Origin: Azospirillum brasilense
GTDB lineage: Bacteria > Pseudomonadota > Alphaproteobacteria > Azospirillales > Azospirillaceae
DNA length: 64,000 bases
NCBI RefSeq assembly: GCF_005222205.1
Contig: NZ_CP032345.1
Coordinates: forward strand, 189,001 to 253,000
Direction: 5' to 3'
The notes under the pieces were generated by a model. The model had not been told where the DNA came from, searched no databases, and saw only the letters and a program-made list of their open reading frames with translations. A program made the position numbers and the translations under genes. How positions within the stretch are numbered: position 1 is the first letter of the stretch; the number at the start of each line of letters is the position of its first letter. Of this stretch, positions 61,437-64,000 are shown piece after piece.

Positions 61437-62335
61437 TTGGATTCTCCTGAAGTAAGCGGCCGCTCTGAAAAACGAGATATGATAGCTTCGCACTGACGAT
61501 CATATGCGATATCGAAACCTATTCGGCTGAATAAATGTCCGAAACGTTGCGCAACTCCATATTTGTAGTCTTTTTCGAGTCTAGAAAAGCGGAGAGCATG
61601 ATCATCTGACACAATCTCGGATAAAAGAAAGTATATATTCTCCCGTTTTGTTTGCCTGAGGTGGCTGAGCATTGCTATCAACCCGCTATCCTCAGACCCC
61701 TGAACAGATGTAATCAAGAATGTACTCTCGGGAAGATTATCAAATGAGCTTTTTATTTTATCTTGAACAATTTTTAACGCGGCATCCTGCTTTCCTTTTT
61801 CTTTAACTGCGTAGGCAATTTTTAAAGAGTTTATGGCTTCAGTGTAATCCTGCGCCGCATTAGGTAGAGTCGCAAAGGCGCGGAAAATTTCTATCTTTCT
61901 CGAAAGCTTAGTTATTTCATTACGATTTTTACATCCAATAGCTTCAGCTATCAATGCTCCATCCTCGCTCATAACCCAGTCGATTATATCTGATTTCGTG
62001 AGAAGCGGGGCATCACTGTGATTTTCACGATTTAGTTTATTAATTTGCTTCCAAATCGACTCAATTTGCTCGCCAGACTCCTGCTTCTTTATTGAATTGA
62101 AAATAACTTCTTGTACATATCCTGAAAATGTGAGGAGTGGAACATAGCTGATCAATCCATGGCTTTTATCGTTTTCAATGTCACAGTCTGCTGTTAGGAC
62201 AACTCCATAGCGATCCCAAACGCCATAGCGGTTAGGCCAAACCAATATGTCCCCCTGCAGTAAGGGCGAGCTGTCTTCAACGGGAATGGTGTCGACCATA
62301 GGGTTCACATACGGTTGAATAGGTTGAGGGATCAC
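61433..62335 (-). CDS. Uncharacterised protein coupled to the helicase (about 300 aa)
   Basis: This AT-rich gene encodes a soluble protein with a beta-rich N-terminus (LLQGDILVWPNRYGVWDRYG, VVLTADCDIENDK), a helical middle with many Lys and Glu residues, and a C-terminus FGHLFSRIGFDIAYDRQ. The QGDI...LTADCDI and RIG features recall a group of uncharacterised proteins I have seen beside ATPases, but I cannot name a family. No nuclease motif is visible. The start is GTG 62335 or ATG 62299; neither has a well-spaced ribosome-binding site. It is translationally coupled to the helicase, so the two likely act together. Confidence 0.75.
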   Translation of the reverse strand: MIPQPIQPYVNPMVDTIPVEDSSPLLQGDILVWPNRYGVWDRYGVVLTADCDIENDKSHGLISYVPLLTFSGYVQEVIFNSIKKQESGEQIESIWKQINKLNRENHSDAPLLTKSDIIDWVMSEDGALIAEAIGCKNRNEITKLSRKIEIFRAFATLPNAAQDYTEAINSLKIAYAVKEKGKQDAALKIVQDKIKSSFDNLPESTFLITSVQGSEDSGLIAMLSHLRQTKRENIYFLLSEIVSDDHALRFSRLEKDYKYGVAQRFGHLFSRIGFDIAYDRQCEAIISRFSERPLTSGESK

Positions 62336-62602
62336 ACCCTCTCATACTGGTTTTGGTATGGCAATGTTCGATTTTATCGACTTGAGGTGATAGGCTTCCA
62401 ATTTTAAGTGTGTTCGGTTCTAAGGAACGCGCCTCTATGAGATTATGATCGGTACTCATAGTGAGCTTTCGATGCGCAGCTGACTGAAAAGTCTTCCAGA
62501 TGCGCGACCACCACAGGCTGGCGCGTGCCGGCGCCTCTGCCTGCCAGACTGCAGTTCCTCGGCCAAATGTGTTGAACCGACCTCGATAGCAGGCGGGGCC
62601 TG
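62336..62602. other. Intergenic region upstream of the helicase operon
   Basis: About 270 bp of mixed composition. On the minus strand, TTGGAA and a TAAAAT box about 19 bp apart (around 62370-62400) could form the operon's promoter. No gene is visible. The right part returns to higher GC, so a composition boundary lies here. Confidence 0.4.
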
Positions 62603-62971
62603 TTAGGCAATCAGGCACCTCTCCTCGCTGGCCAGCTGCCCAGAGTGTTCCGGCAGTTCCACAACTTCCATCTTCGGGGCCGCATCCTGCGCCATCACCT
62701 CAACAGGATCTCCGCACCCATGCCCGGCCAGCCGGTGCCGCTCTTCGGTGGCCGCCGCCCGGAAGTAATCGGCGATGAAGGCCCTGACGGATGACGCCAA
62801 ATTAGGACAAGCGCGATAAAGGGAAATAACCTTCGTTTCCACGAAGCTCACCACTTCGTTTACGCTTGTCCCTTCACGGTTGCAGATATCGTCAAGGGAT
62901 TCCCACATTAACGGCTCCAGCCGCATCGACGTGCGGCGCCCGTTCACAGTCACGTTCTTTTGCACGAGCAT
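62603..62971 (-). CDS. Ribbon-helix-helix DNA-binding protein
   Basis: This 122-residue protein starts MLVQKNVTVNGRRTSMRLEP and has an RHH pattern: the strand RRTSMRLEPLMWESL followed by two helices (DDICNREGTSVNEVVSFVE). Such proteins repress operons or control plasmid and island genes. The tail is Glu- and Ala-rich. The start is ATG 62971, with AAAGGG upstream. Whether it controls the helicase operon 270 bp downstream on the same strand is open. Confidence 0.8.
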   Translation of the reverse strand: MLVQKNVTVNGRRTSMRLEPLMWESLDDICNREGTSVNEVVSFVETKVISLYRACPNLASSVRAFIADYFRAAATEERHRLAGHGCGDPVEVMAQDAAPKMEVVELPEHSGQLASEERCLIA

Positions 62972-63251
62972 GGCCCGCCCTTTCGCGAGTGTGCACCAGT
63001 GTATGTTTTGCAATCGAATAAAATCAATCGCCACACCACGGGCACAATGACGCGCGATTTTCATGCGAATCGGGGCCTCTAAACGCGATCCATGGTCGCT
63101 TACAAGCCAGGAAAGGGGCGATCCAAACGGGCATGATGGTGGTTCATCCAACCCAACAGCAGGCTCGAATAGGTTGTGCAACATCTCGCATCAACTCGCG
63201 CCATCCTATATGCTTAGCGGAAAGCATGGCCGACAACATGGGAGACGACCA

Positions 63252-63482
63252 TTGAGCGCGATCATCTGGAAAGACGATGTCTTCGGGGTATCCGTCACGG
63301 AAGACAGCCAGGGCAGGTTTTGGATAGCAACGTCGGACAGGACCCCGCCGGCTTTTCGGGAAAAGCCTTACATCTGCGATGGGCACTTTCTGAGCCGTGA
63401 AGATGCCATTTCCAACGCCCAGATACTCGTAGAGCACTGCCAGCTCGGTAGCTTTGGCGAACTGAGAAACCGCAATGCCTAA
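63252..63482 (+). CDS. Small hypothetical protein (76 aa)
   Basis: The best start is TTG 63252, with GGGAG seven bases upstream; the frame stays open further upstream but without coding character. The product (SAIIWKDDVFGVSVTEDSQG) looks like a compact alpha/beta protein with WKDD, GRFWIAT and LSREDAISNAQILVEHC. I do not recognise it. It could be an island accessory gene. A longer ORF on the opposite strand overlaps it and is less likely. Confidence 0.5.
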   Translation: MSAIIWKDDVFGVSVTEDSQGRFWIATSDRTPPAFREKPYICDGHFLSREDAISNAQILVEHCQLGSFGELRNRNA

Positions 63483-63551
63483 GGGACTACAAGGCCAGAA
63501 GCGCCCCGGGGACATGATGAGAGCGGCTATCATGGCATCCACGATCACCGC

Positions 63552-64000
63552 TCACGCCCGCACCACCGGCACATCTGCCAACGCAGTCGTATAGCTGGGC
63601 GAACGGCTATCCTGGCGCATCCGCCAAGCTCGGCCGATTGTGGCCGCCGGCACCAGCGTGTCGCGGCCCATCCGGCTGTTGATCGCGTCCATCGCCGCCA
63701 TGAGCCGTGCGCCGCGCGCCCGATCGGCAGCGGCCAGCAGGTCAGGCTGCACCTTGGTAACCGGCACCAGCCCGGTCAGGATCACACCGGCCTTGCTGAA
63801 CTGGAAGCCTTCGCGCCAGATCCTGCGGGCGCCGGCCGTCGCCGCAGCGATCAGCGCGAAGGTGTCGTCGGTCGCCGGCCGCAGTTCGACCGTGGCGGCG
63901 TTGCTGTAGGCCGGACCGGGCCGGAAGGGCGACGTGTGCATGAAGACCTGGAGGGCTTCGGCGGCCAGCCCCTCGGCGCGCAACTTCTCCCCGGCCCGAG
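63552..64000 (-). CDS. umuC: UmuC-like DNA polymerase V subunit, C-terminal part
   Basis: The frame is open to the window edge; the visible ~149 residues are the C-terminal part of a Y-family translesion polymerase (UmuC with its DUF4113 tail): LAAEALQVFMHTSPFRPGPA, SNAATVELRPATDDTFALI, KAGVILTGLVPV, LMAAMDAINSRMGRDTLVPA and a C-terminus with SPSYTTALADVPVV. Copies on mobile elements are common and raise mutation under SOS. A umuD partner would be expected beyond the window. Confidence 0.92.
   Translation of the reverse strand, partial: RAGEKLRAEGLAAEALQVFMHTSPFRPGPAYSNAATVELRPATDDTFALIAAATAGARRIWREGFQFSKAGVILTGLVPVTKVQPDLLAAADRARGARLMAAMDAINSRMGRDTLVPAATIGRAWRMRQDSRSPSYTTALADVPVVRA

Noticed and set aside
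63144..63548. A 134-codon frame on the minus strand
   Set aside because: It overlaps a better-supported small ORF, shows no domain, and its composition looks like a shadow.
1..64000. CRISPR arrays, rRNA genes, intact tRNAs, rep/par genes
   Set aside because: I looked for regularly spaced repeats and RNA gene signatures and found none except the tRNA-Pro fragment.

Overview
The window looks like a chromosomal or chromid segment of a GC-rich Rhodospirillales alphaproteobacterium, most likely Azospirillum or a close relative. This is inferred from the very high GC and codon use, the alphaproteobacterial sulfur-assimilation gene order (DUF2849, cysI, DUF934), homospermidine synthase beside a class III ornithine decarboxylase, the many FixJ/NarL-type regulators and chemosensory genes, and C-rich dispersed hairpins. 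No rRNA, CRISPR array or replication origin was seen.

Bases 1-12000 are housekeeping: the end of an Mla lipid-transport operon (mlaE, mlaF), a Nudix hydrolase coupled to map, radA, cvpA, purF, a short-chain dehydrogenase, der, and a coupled bamB/TPR membrane-protein pair. Bases 12000-18000 hold three LuxR/FixJ-type regulators without an adjacent kinase, long AT-richer gaps, small ORFs and an Orc/Cdc6-like AAA+ ATPase. Bases 18300-28700 hold kup, an orphan solute-binding protein divergent from a large BarA-type hybrid kinase, a split Aer-like PAS/MCP pair and a PAS-GGDEF cyclase. Bases 28800-34000 carry two cobalamin genes and polyamine synthesis, including a candidate leader peptide upstream of the ornithine decarboxylase. 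Bases 34000-42500 hold a double-hemerythrin protein, acireductone dioxygenase, an MFS pump, a VOC protein, a thioesterase, a MerR regulator, fadD, an SCP2 protein and small conserved genes.

Bases 42600-53000 form a sulfur block. A sulfonate/taurine-type ABC transporter and cysH-cysD-cysNC run leftward. The siroheme genes, DUF2849, cysI and DUF934 run rightward. Together they would import a sulfur source, activate sulfate, reduce it to sulfite and sulfide, and make the siroheme that CysI needs. A shared GTGAAATC motif in two control regions suggests co-regulation.

After a CPA2 antiporter, a truncated 3' piece of tRNA-Pro(GGG) with its own terminator marks the edge of a genomic island running from about 55707 past the end of the window. 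The island holds repeats near the junction, a complete IS66-family element with an 8-bp target duplication inside a small gene, an IS630 fragment, a visibly AT-rich translationally coupled pair (an uncharacterised 300-residue protein plus a UvrD-like helicase), a ribbon-helix-helix protein and the 3' part of a umuC gene. The helicase pair is the best candidate here for an undescribed (possibly defence) system.
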